Below are positions 15,242 through 21,830 of a stretch of DNA of 21,886 nt, one piece after another. Made by a program: the position numbers and the translations under genes. The notes beneath the pieces were generated by a model. That model saw only the letters and a list, made by a program, of their open reading frames with translations, had not been told where the DNA came from and made no database searches. Location of the stretch: the NCBI GenBank assembly GCA_019417465.1, contig DXVF01000021.1, forward strand, positions 1-21,886, read 5' to 3'. Each line of letters opens with the position of its first letter. The stretch's first letter is position 1. The DNA comes from Clostridiales bacterium. Lineage in GTDB: Bacteria > Bacillota > Clostridia > TANB77 > CAG-508.

Positions 15242-15265
15242 GCTACTATTTTTAATTCTAGTAGC
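15242..15265 (-). terminator. Terminator of the VncRS-like operon
   Basis: GCTACTA (15242-15248) and TAGTAGC (15259-15265) form a 7-bp stem with a 10-nt loop. On the minus strand it lies 7 bases after the kinase stop at 15273 and is followed by TTTTATT. Confidence 0.75.
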
Positions 15266-15272
15266 CCTGTAT

Positions 15273-16493
15273 CTATTTAAAATATTTAATTACAAATGTT
15301 GTTCCTTTTCCTATTTCAGATTCTACAGAAATTGTACCATTATTTTGTTCGATTATTGTTTTTGCTAATGCAAGTCCAATTCCTACACTATCTCTTGAAG
15401 AATTTTTACCTTTATAAAATCTTTCAAAAATATGTTTTATATCTTCTTTATCTATTCCTTTTCCATTGTCAATAATTCTAATTTCTGAATACACCTTATT
15501 TTTATTGCAAACAATTTGAATTTTGCTAGAATCATTTGAATATTCGACAGAGTTTTTCAATATATTAGAAATTGCTTCTACTTGCCATCTTATATCACAA
15601 TTTATAGTATTTTCTGTATCTCCTGTTACTACAATTTCAATATCCTTTAAATCACACAAAACCGATACATTTTGTATTGCTGTGTTTAAAATATCAATAA
15701 CTTTTTCTTCTTTGTTTGTGAATTTTATTGTATTTGTATCAAATTTTGATAATTTTAATAAAGCTTGTACTAAAAAGTTTATATTTGTAATTTCTCTTTT
15801 AATATCTTTTATAAATTCACTTTTTGTTTGATTTTCCATATTTGGATTATCAATTATATTATCAAGCATAATTGTTATTGATGTTAGTGGTGTTTTTAAC
15901 TGATGTGAAATATCTGATAATGAATCTTTTAAGTTTACCTTATCGTTTAATGAATTTTCAGCTTGTTCTTTTAACATTATAGTTGTTTTATATATTTCAT
16001 TTTTTAATATTGAAAGCTCATCTTCTGTATTATCATCAATATTTAATTTATAATTTTTTCTGTTTATTTCTTCTATATATTGTGTTATTTCTTTTAATTT
16101 CTTGTCTTTTGACTTATTATATTTTAAGAAAACAATTAACAATGAAATCCAAAGTAATATAAGCATTCCAACATTTAATATTGTAAAAATATTAGAATAT
16201 TTGTCATTTTCCATTACAATAGATTCTTTTTTCAAATCAATTCCATACTCTTTTAAAATATTACCATTAGCTTTTTCATCACCATTCAAAATCTCTATTA
16301 CATCACTTTTTTGTATATCTGGATATTCTGTTGCTATTTTAGTTACTATTTGGTCTATTTTATTATTAAAGTTATTTGTATAAACACTATATTGATAAAG
16401 ATTAAATAATGTAAAAATACTTGACCAAATTAGAATTACAAATATGCTGATTATTATTGATTTTTTTAGTTCAATTTTATTTTTCATCTTCAT
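15273..16493 (-). CDS. VncS-like sensor histidine kinase
   Basis: A 406-residue kinase with two transmembrane helices (about 12-33 and 103-123) enclosing an outer domain of about 70 residues that has no recognised fold. After a HAMP-like linker comes the H-box SDISHQLKTPLTSITIMLDN (His197). The ATPase domain shows an N-box (ISNILKNSVEYSND), G1 (IIDNGKGIDKED), F-box (IFERFYKGKNSS) and G2 (SVGIGLALAKTIIEQNNG). The sensor domain distinguishes it from the BceS-type kinase at 12766. This kinase class is commonly found beside Vex-type FtsX ABC transporters, as here. The gene overlaps the regulator gene by 17 bases. A second ATG two codons in is an equally possible start. Confidence 0.88.
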   Translation of the reverse strand: MKMKNKIELKKSIIISIFVILIWSSIFTLFNLYQYSVYTNNFNNKIDQIVTKIATEYPDIQKSDVIEILNGDEKANGNILKEYGIDLKKESIVMENDKYSNIFTILNVGMLILLWISLLIVFLKYNKSKDKKLKEITQYIEEINRKNYKLNIDDNTEDELSILKNEIYKTTIMLKEQAENSLNDKVNLKDSLSDISHQLKTPLTSITIMLDNIIDNPNMENQTKSEFIKDIKREITNINFLVQALLKLSKFDTNTIKFTNKEEKVIDILNTAIQNVSVLCDLKDIEIVVTGDTENTINCDIRWQVEAISNILKNSVEYSNDSSKIQIVCNKNKVYSEIRIIDNGKGIDKEDIKHIFERFYKGKNSSRDSVGIGLALAKTIIEQNNGTISVESEIGKGTTFVIKYFK

Positions 16494-17136
16494 CTATCCT
16501 ATATCCTATTCCCTTTATAGTTATTATAATATCTGTTTGCAACTTTTCTCTTATCCTTTTTAGATATACAGTTACTGTGTTATCATTCACATCATTTCCT
16601 GTCCATTCCCAGATTTTATCTATAATTTCATTTCTTGTTACAACTTTATTTAAGTTCATAAATAGTAAATGTAATATTTTTATTTCTAAACTTGTAAATT
16701 CTATTTTTTCTTGATTCCTATATACTACCATTTTATCTATATCAAATTTAATATCTTTTATTTCTATAATTTGATTTTTCTTTGTTCTTAAAATAATCTT
16801 TTTTATTCTTACAATTAATTCTTTTGTAGAAAATGGCTTTGTAATATAGTCCTCTGCTCCTAGTTCTAAACCTTTTACTATTGTTTCTTCATCATCTTTT
16901 GCAGTTAGAAATATTGTAGGTATATTTAATTTTTTTATTATATTGTTATATAAATCTAAACCATTTCCATCTGGTAAAGAAATATCTAATATTATAAATT
17001 CTACTTTCTCATTTTGTAGAAAGTTTGTTGTTTCTTTAATATTTGTTTTATGAACTAAATTATATCCATTTTGATTAAACGAATATGTTAATCCTTTTGC
17101 TATTAGTTCATCATCTTCTACTAATAATATTTTCAT
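16477..17136 (-). CDS. VncR-like OmpR-family response regulator
   Basis: A regulator of about 219 residues. I place the start at the ATG at 17136, because GGAGG lies 7 nt upstream and the protein then begins with the normal MKILLVEDDE. The open frame upstream contains the promoter. The receiver domain has Asp51 (IILDISLPDGNG), Thr in LTAKDDEE and Lys in ITKPFSTKE. The winged helix has KIEFTSLEIKILHLLFMNLNK, NDNTVTVYLKRIREKL and TIKGIGYRID. It forms an operon with the VncS-like kinase. It is the likely regulator of the Vex-type transporter just upstream and may bind the GTCACT direct repeat at 20567-20583. Confidence 0.9.
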   Translation of the reverse strand: MKILLVEDDELIAKGLTYSFNQNGYNLVHKTNIKETTNFLQNEKVEFIILDISLPDGNGLDLYNNIIKKLNIPTIFLTAKDDEETIVKGLELGAEDYITKPFSTKELIVRIKKIILRTKKNQIIEIKDIKFDIDKMVVYRNQEKIEFTSLEIKILHLLFMNLNKVVTRNEIIDKIWEWTGNDVNDNTVTVYLKRIREKLQTDIIITIKGIGYRIDEDEK

Positions 17137-17154
17137 GTTCATTCCTCCAACTGC

Positions 17155-17183
17155 ATTATACAATAAATTTAGGGTGGTTTCAA
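17155..17183 (-). promoter_or_regulatory. Promoter of the VncRS-like operon
   Basis: TTGAAA (17183-17178) and TATAAT (17160-17155) are separated by 17 bp, a near-consensus sigma-A promoter. The start site would fall near 17148, at the ribosome binding site itself, so the leader would be very short. Confidence 0.7.
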
Positions 17184-17186
17184 CAT

Positions 17187-17226
17187 AAGTTAGCTGCATG
17201 GCTCATTCTTCTCTAACAGCTAACTT
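17187..17226. repeat. 10-bp palindromic repeat between the Vex-like and VncRS-like operons
   Basis: AAGTTAGCTG (17187-17196) is the exact reverse complement of CAGCTAACTT (17217-17226), with a 20-base loop. It follows the permease stop by about 20 bases, but no T-run follows on the minus strand, so it is a weak candidate terminator. It lies just upstream of the -35 of the VncRS-like promoter and could be an operator. Its CTAACTTAATT edge (17220-17230) is shared with the two leaders at 12.66 and 20.55 kb. Confidence 0.6.
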
Positions 17227-17245
17227 AATTTCCACCTCCCTATGC

Positions 17246-19783
17246 TTATATATTATCTTTTCTAATAGTTTCTATTGTATTTTGCTTATTTATTTTAGAT
17301 ATTGAATATCTCATTATAATAAATATTAAAATAAATACAAAGATCACAGAGATTATAATAGGTTTTATAGGAATATACATTCCTGCATCTATTTTTACTG
17401 AAAATGCTTTATACATTGCTAATGTTCCAAGTAACCCTAAAATAATTCCATATAATAAAGATTTTGTTCCATAAAATAGTGTTTCTAAATTAATCATTCT
17501 ATTAAATTCTTTTTTTGTCATTCCTATACTTTTTAACATTGCAAATTCTTTTTGTCTTAACTCCATATTTGATGTAATGGTATTAAATATATTTGTAACA
17601 CCAATTAAAGTAATAACAGCAATAAATCCATATAAGAAAATATTTGTAACTAATATCATTGATTTTTCTTCTTTTGCTGCTTCTTCTAAATTCACAATTC
17701 TTAAAGAATTGTCTTTTTCTTCTATAGCTGTTTGTAATTCAGTAGTATTATTAGATTGAATAGTAATTGTCACATTGTCTGAAAAATCAATGTTTTTAAA
17801 TTCATTTTTATTAACAACAAAATATCCACCATCATAGAAAGTTTTTTCAAGTCCATAAGGTTTAATGTTGCTTACAGCTCCTACTTTGATTTTAAGTTCT
17901 TCTTTATCGTATTCTCCAATTATTGTATCTCCTTTTTTATATTTATATAATCTTTTTAATTCTACAGTTCCTGTTTCACTATCATACTCATTATATTCAT
18001 CACATAAAATCCCAGTATCTTTCACATCTTCAAATTTTACACCTATTTTTTTACTATATTTTTTAAATGATGTTTCATCTAATGCTACCAGCCAAAGTCC
18101 ACTATATTTTTCTCCTGAATCTTCCTTTGCGATTAAATCCTTACCATAATCATTAACTTGGCTTAAATCTCTTATTTTATATGTACTTCTTGTCTGATAT
18201 AAAATATGATAACTTTCAACATTTTCTTGTTTTACAATTTTACTTATTTCTTCATCAGTTAATTTTGAAGAATCTATACAAAGATTATAATCATAATCCT
18301 CATAATATTGTTCTGTTAAATCAAACATATTAGTTATAAATGCATTCATCGTGATAAATATAAACACACTAACTGCTATTGATATTACTGTTGTTCTATA
18401 TTTCTTTTTACTTCTTTTTAAGTTTTTATAAGCCAAAACTCCTCCTGTTTTAAATATTTTTTCTATTATCTTTGGAGTTTTTAACTTTTTATTCTTTATC
18501 TTTATTTCATCTGAATTTCTTAATTGTTCTATTGGACTTACTTTTGCAGCTTTTTTGGCTGAACTAATTGCTGATAAGTATATTGTTATAAATCCTAATA
18601 TAATAGAAATTATTATAGGTGTAATCGAAACTTTAAATACTATTCCATCTGCATATCCAACTAGTGCATCACTTAATAGAACATTTACTATTTTTAATAA
18701 TACGAAATCTGCAAATAATCCTGATAATATTCCTAATGGTATTCCTATCAATCCTAATGCCATTGCTTCAAAAATAACATTTTTCTTTATTTGTTTTCTT
18801 GTTGCTCCAACACTTGAAAGCATTCCATACATTTTTATTTTTTCTGTTATTGATATTGCAAATGAATTTCTTATACAAAATACACTTGTAAATATAATAA
18901 TAAATATTACTACTCCTATTACTGAATACAACATGCTAACTGTTGAGTCTGAAAAAGCAAATACTTCCCATCTTAATATTTCACTATTTATCTCATGTTT
19001 ATATTTTGTTTCTTCGCCATTTTTTTCTATTATTTTTAGATCATCATAATTTATTCCTAATAGTTCTGAAATAGATGATTTATACTCTTTTGGTTCTTTT
19101 AATGATAAATATGCCTCTTTCTTCCCTTTATTTAGATTTGTAGTTATCATTGTATAACCAGGATCACCAGTATTTTCAAAGGTATAATCTGGTCTTTCTA
19201 TCATTCCAACAACTTTAAAAGTATATTTTTCACTATCTTCTATTTTTTCATGTTCACTATGATATGAATATGAAGAATCTAGTTCTATATTATCTGCTGA
19301 TATTCTCTTACCTACATCTAGTGTAATTGTATCTCCTATTTTTATATCACCTTTTCCATTTGTTATAATGTGTTTACTTATAATAATTTCATTTTCATTC
19401 TTTGGAAAATTTCCTTCTATTAGTTTAAATTTTAAAAATTCAAATGTGTTATTCTCCATAGAATATATATGTGTATACGGTTTATCTTTATTTTGACTTA
19501 TTTTTAGTTCCGCATACCCAACTTCTTGTATTTGCTTAATATCTTTTATATCTCTATTATTTTTTATGTCTTTTATATCATTTTCTGTAATGTCTGATAG
19601 TTTTATATGATAATAACCTCTTTTACTAATAGCACCTTGTAGTAATGTTTCTCTAAAACTTGTTGCCATTGTTGCTACTGCACAAATTAAAGCTACAGAT
19701 AATACAATACCAATTATTGTACTTATAGTTCTCTTTTTATTTAATTTTAAATTTTTTATAGATAATTTGTTAAGAATATTCAT
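17246..19783 (-). CDS. FtsX-domain ABC transporter permease (Vex/MacB type)
   Basis: An 845-residue permease. TM1 is at about 20-42, followed by a large outer domain up to about 275. A first FtsX core of three helices comes next (segments near STVSMLYSVIGVVIFIIIF, ALGLIGIPLGILSGLFADF and PIIISIILGFITIYL). Another helix near 460-485 opens a second outer domain, and the second FtsX core ends the protein (NIFLYGFIAVITLIGVTNIF, LETLFYGTKSLLYGIILG, PIIISVIFVFILIFIIM). This two-half layout of eight helices differs from the ten-helix BceB. KMYGMLSSVGATRKQI and KEFAMLKSIGMTKKEF are the paired coupling motifs of both halves. The start follows AAGGAGG, which lies inside the end of the ATPase gene, 2 bases upstream. 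Substrate unknown; related systems handle peptides or envelope components. Confidence 0.9.
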   Translation of the reverse strand: MNILNKLSIKNLKLNKKRTISTIIGIVLSVALICAVATMATSFRETLLQGAISKRGYYHIKLSDITENDIKDIKNNRDIKDIKQIQEVGYAELKISQNKDKPYTHIYSMENNTFEFLKFKLIEGNFPKNENEIIISKHIITNGKGDIKIGDTITLDVGKRISADNIELDSSYSYHSEHEKIEDSEKYTFKVVGMIERPDYTFENTGDPGYTMITTNLNKGKKEAYLSLKEPKEYKSSISELLGINYDDLKIIEKNGEETKYKHEINSEILRWEVFAFSDSTVSMLYSVIGVVIFIIIFTSVFCIRNSFAISITEKIKMYGMLSSVGATRKQIKKNVIFEAMALGLIGIPLGILSGLFADFVLLKIVNVLLSDALVGYADGIVFKVSITPIIISIILGFITIYLSAISSAKKAAKVSPIEQLRNSDEIKIKNKKLKTPKIIEKIFKTGGVLAYKNLKRSKKKYRTTVISIAVSVFIFITMNAFITNMFDLTEQYYEDYDYNLCIDSSKLTDEEISKIVKQENVESYHILYQTRSTYKIRDLSQVNDYGKDLIAKEDSGEKYSGLWLVALDETSFKKYSKKIGVKFEDVKDTGILCDEYNEYDSETGTVELKRLYKYKKGDTIIGEYDKEELKIKVGAVSNIKPYGLEKTFYDGGYFVVNKNEFKNIDFSDNVTITIQSNNTTELQTAIEEKDNSLRIVNLEEAAKEEKSMILVTNIFLYGFIAVITLIGVTNIFNTITSNMELRQKEFAMLKSIGMTKKEFNRMINLETLFYGTKSLLYGIILGLLGTLAMYKAFSVKIDAGMYIPIKPIIISVIFVFILIFIIMRYSISKINKQNTIETIRKDNI

Positions 19784-19785
19784 TG

Positions 19786-20457
19786 CTAAACCTCCTTAAC
19801 GATCTTTCCATCTTCTATTTTAATAATTCTATCAGCACATTTTGCTATTTCCATATTGTGAGTTATCATTACTATTGTTTGTTTATAATCTTTATTAGAT
19901 TTCTTTAATAATGCTACAATTTCATCACTTGCTTTAGAATCCAAGTTTCCTGTTGGTTCATCTGCAAGTATTATAGCAGGACTTGTTATCATTGCTCTTC
20001 CTATCGAAGTTCTTTGTTGTTGTCCTCCAGATAATTCGTTTGGCAAATGTTTTCTTCTACTTTCCAATCCTAATACTTTTATTAATTCATCTAGTTTTTG
20101 TTTATTTATTTCTCTATTATCTAAACTTAGTGGTAATGTAATATTTTCTTCTACATTTAGTATAGGAATTAAATTATAAAATTGATATATCAATCCTACT
20201 TGCCTTCTTCTAAATATTGCAAGTTCATCATCATTGTATCTATATATATCTTTTCCATCTATCAATACTTTTCCACTTGTTGGTCTATCTACTCCACCAA
20301 TTAAATGTAGCAATGTTGATTTTCCACTTCCACTTGCTCCAACTATTGCAACAAATTCTCCTTTATCTACTTTAAATGAAACATTGTCTAATGCTTTTAC
20401 CTCTGTTGTTCCTTTTCCATAAACTTTACTTAAATTTTCTACTCTTAAAATTTCCAT
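19786..20457 (-). CDS. ABC transporter ATPase (MacB/LolD/Vex2 type)
   Basis: A 223-residue ATPase with all motifs intact: Walker A GASGSGKST (40-48), Q-loop YQFYNLIPI, signature LSGGQQQR (142-149), Walker B IILADE (162-167) with PTGNLDS, and H-loop MITHNME. The pattern is that of the MacB/LolD/BceA subfamily, which powers FtsX-type permeases. It is co-transcribed with the downstream permease gene (2-base gap). Unlike the BceA gene at 12 kb it has an intact P-loop. The ATG at 20457 has AAAGGAG about 11 nt upstream, a slightly long gap. Confidence 0.93.
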   Translation of the reverse strand: MEILRVENLSKVYGKGTTEVKALDNVSFKVDKGEFVAIVGASGSGKSTLLHLIGGVDRPTSGKVLIDGKDIYRYNDDELAIFRRRQVGLIYQFYNLIPILNVEENITLPLSLDNREINKQKLDELIKVLGLESRRKHLPNELSGGQQQRTSIGRAMITSPAIILADEPTGNLDSKASDEIVALLKKSNKDYKQTIVMITHNMEIAKCADRIIKIEDGKIVKEV

Positions 20458-20479
20458 AAAAATTAATTCTCCTTTCGTT

Positions 20480-20557
20480 TAGGTAAACAATCTTCTTTGT
20501 CAATTACCTACGTTATCCGTAAAATTCTCTCCTTGCTAACGACTAACTTAATTATAA
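20480..20557 (-). other. 5' leader of the Vex-like operon, homologous to the leader at 12.6 kb
   Basis: It shares 19 identical bases with the BceAB leader (20539-20557) and two more blocks in the same order (20512-20521 and 20487-20496), with only a 3-base difference in spacing. It can form its own hairpin TAGGTAA/TTACCTA (20480-20486 with 20504-20510). The two leaders head ABC transporter operons of different subfamilies. Confidence 0.55.
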
Positions 20558-20583
20558 AACAATCAGAGTGACAAGTAAGTGAC
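20551..20583 (-). promoter_or_regulatory. Promoter and phased direct repeat of the Vex-like operon
   Basis: The -10 TATAAT is at 20556-20551. Just upstream, GTCACT occurs twice on the minus strand at 20572-20567 and 20583-20578, exactly 11 bp apart. One-turn direct repeats are typical operators of OmpR-family regulators. No BceR-type palindrome is present. The VncR-like regulator is the natural candidate. Confidence 0.55.
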
Positions 20584-20621
20584 ATTTTAAAATTTTTTTT
20601 TAAAAAATTTCAATATAAAAT

Positions 20622-20642
20622 GAGAGAGCAATACACTCTCCC
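20622..20642 (-). terminator. Terminator of yccF
   Basis: GAGAGAG (20622-20628) and CTCTCCC (20636-20642) pair with one wobble around a 7-nt loop. It lies about 30 bases after the yccF stop codon and is followed on the minus strand by ATTTTATATTG and then a T-run. Confidence 0.6.
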
Positions 20643-20644
20643 AT

Positions 20645-21080
20645 AAAATCGCATAAACTATAAATTATACTTATTCTACTGTTGCTCCAAAAGGTGCTAA
20701 AGATAATTTGGCAATCTTGAAAAATTGAAGTCCAAATGGAATTCCTACTATTGTAATACACCATAGACATCCAAAAAGTAGATTTTCTAATGCCATTGGT
20801 ATTCCAAAGAAAATGATCCATATCACATTGGCAATTACAGATGGAACTCCTCCTCCATATTCAATCTCTTTACCAAATGGTGCAAATGCTAAACTTGCAA
20901 ATTTGAAACATTGTTTTCCATAAGGGATTCCTACAATTGTTATACACCACAAAATTCCTGATATACACCAAGAAAGTCCACTAAGAAAACCTCCAAAAAT
21001 AAACCATAATACATTTCCTAAAAAGCTCATAATTCATTCTCCTTTCAGCTTATAGCATAAATCATGTTTTATGCGATTTT
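20645..21080. repeat. 13-bp inverted repeat flanking yccF
   Basis: AAAATCGCATAAA (20645-20657) is the exact reverse complement of TTTATGCGATTTT (21068-21080). The two arms flank the yccF coding region (20671-21030). In addition GCATAAA (21055-21061) can pair with TTTATGC (21068-21074) to form a leader hairpin. The arms may pair the 5' and 3' ends of the mRNA, or they may be remnants of a small inserted element. Confidence 0.6.
20671..21030 (-). CDS. yccF: YccF-domain inner membrane protein
   Basis: A 119-residue protein made of two similar halves, each with the YccF motif: GILWCITIVGIPYGKQCFKFASLAFAPFGKEIE (about 25-57) and GCLWCITIVGIPFGLQFFKIAKLSLAPFGATVE (about 87-119). Each half has a helix before the motif (LGNVLWFIFGGFLSG; VIANVIWIIFFGIPM), giving about four membrane segments. 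The function of YccF is not known. AAAGGAG lies 8 nt before the ATG. It is a single-gene unit between a promoter with BceR-type site D and its own terminator, so it appears to be part of the BceRS regulon. Confidence 0.9.
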   Translation of the reverse strand: MSFLGNVLWFIFGGFLSGLSWCISGILWCITIVGIPYGKQCFKFASLAFAPFGKEIEYGGGVPSVIANVIWIIFFGIPMALENLLFGCLWCITIVGIPFGLQFFKIAKLSLAPFGATVE

Positions 21081-21150
21081 TACCACATTAATTACTTAAT
21101 CTCTGTGATTCGGTATTTCATTTAGTTATAGATTTATAACTAACATATAT

Positions 21151-21213
21151 ATTATAACAGTATTCTATTTTTATTCCATCGATTTGCCTTACAAAACCTT
21201 ACATTTTTGTAAG
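21151..21213 (-). promoter_or_regulatory. Promoter and BceR-type operator of yccF (site D)
   Basis: The -10 TATAAT is at 21156-21151. The operator CTTACA-N4-TGTAAG at 21198-21213 contains the exact TTACA-N4-TGTAA core. The added CCTTAC half-site is at 21187-21192, here 10 and not 11 bp away, and the CCTTAC of the repeat starts 41 bp from the -10. The TCCATCGATTT to its left (21175-21185) is nearly the same as GCCATCGATTT beside site A (5572-5582). Confidence 0.75.
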
Positions 21214-21219
21214 ATATTA

Positions 21220-21249
21220 AATATGACACCCAAGATTGAGTGTCATATT
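21220..21249 (-). terminator. Terminator of the small membrane protein gene
   Basis: AATATGACAC (21220-21229) and GTGTCATATT (21240-21249) form a perfect 10-bp stem with a 10-nt loop. It follows the stop at 21263 on the minus strand, with TAATAT after the stem. The T-run is poor. Confidence 0.65.
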
Positions 21250-21262
21250 CTGAACCTTAAAG

Positions 21263-21508
21263 CTATCTTCTATCAATTTCTTCTTTTATTGCTTCATTGT
21301 TTTTCATAAGCCAGTAACCTGTTATTACACCAACGCCAATTGGTACTATTGCTAGTATTGGCATTGCCAAAAAAGCCAATATTGACACTCCTCCAAGAAA
21401 AACACTTCTTACTCTTAGTCTATTTTTGTTCGTTTTGTACTGTTCCTGTAATTCTTTTGTTGTCATTTCTGGTACTGTTTTTCCATTATAAGATAACTTT
21501 CTGTTCAT
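21263..21508 (-). CDS. Small membrane protein of unknown function
   Basis: An 81-residue protein that I cannot assign to a named family. A soluble, charged N-terminus (1-33, with TVPEMTTKELQEQYKTNKNRLR) is followed by two adjoining hydrophobic segments (about 35-50 and 53-67) and a charged C-terminal tail ending EEIDRR. GGAGG lies 8 nt before the ATG, so it is very likely translated. It follows the interrupted ABC-2 permease gene on the same strand and may have been part of that operon. Confidence 0.7.
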   Translation of the reverse strand: MNRKLSYNGKTVPEMTTKELQEQYKTNKNRLRVRSVFLGGVSILAFLAMPILAIVPIGVGVITGYWLMKNNEAIKEEIDRR

Positions 21509-21577
21509 CTTTCATTCCTCCTTAAAATATTATTGTTGGAAGTTACTCTATATAAACTACTTTCGTAGGTTATAGCT

Positions 21578-21829
21578 TTATAATTCTTTCTTTTGAAATA
21601 TTTTGCATGATAATCTATATGAGATAAAATACATTATTCCTATAAATATTATTGTTACATATATTCCATAGTTTTTTATAAATTCTATAATATTATTAAA
21701 ATCAACTCCAATACCAAATGTTGTTAATAAATAAATTGCTCCCCCTATCAATCCTGTTACCAATATTATTAATATAAACATTTGTATTCTTCCTTTTTCT
21801 GCACCCCATTTATATACACTAGGAATTTG
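21578..21829 (-). CDS. C-terminal part of an ABC-2 type permease, interrupted by a group II intron
   Basis: An ATG at 21781 would give a 67-residue two-helix protein, but the same frame stays open upstream to about 21829 and adds QIPSVYKWGAEKGRIQ before it. Together, IPxxYKWGAEKGRI, two hydrophobic helices and the ending ISYRLSCKIFQKKEL match the C-terminal end of ABC2_membrane_5-type permeases. The rest of the gene must lie to the right, beyond the intron. The ATG at 21781 has AAGGA about 9 nt upstream, so a short independent product cannot be excluded. If the intron splices, the full permease would be made. Such permeases often occur in peptide-resistance or immunity transporters, in keeping with the rest of the island. 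Confidence 0.7.
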   Translation of the reverse strand, partial: QIPSVYKWGAEKGRIQMFILIILVTGLIGGAIYLLTTFGIGVDFNNIIEFIKNYGIYVTIIFIGIMYFISYRLSCKIFQKKEL

Positions 21830-21830
21830 A

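Noticed and set aside
17137..17199. N-terminal 21-residue extension of the VncR-like regulator
   Set aside because: The extension overlaps the -35/-10 promoter, lacks a ribosome binding site and precedes a standard receiver-domain start with GGAGG.
18555..19049. Plus-strand open frame of 164 codons inside the Vex-like permease gene
   Set aside because: It lies antisense to a clearly conserved FtsX permease, has no ribosome binding site, and its composition mirrors the opposite strand.
20600..20821. Minus-strand open frame of 73 codons overlapping yccF
   Set aside because: It is the shifted frame of yccF, shares no family features and runs through the yccF terminator.
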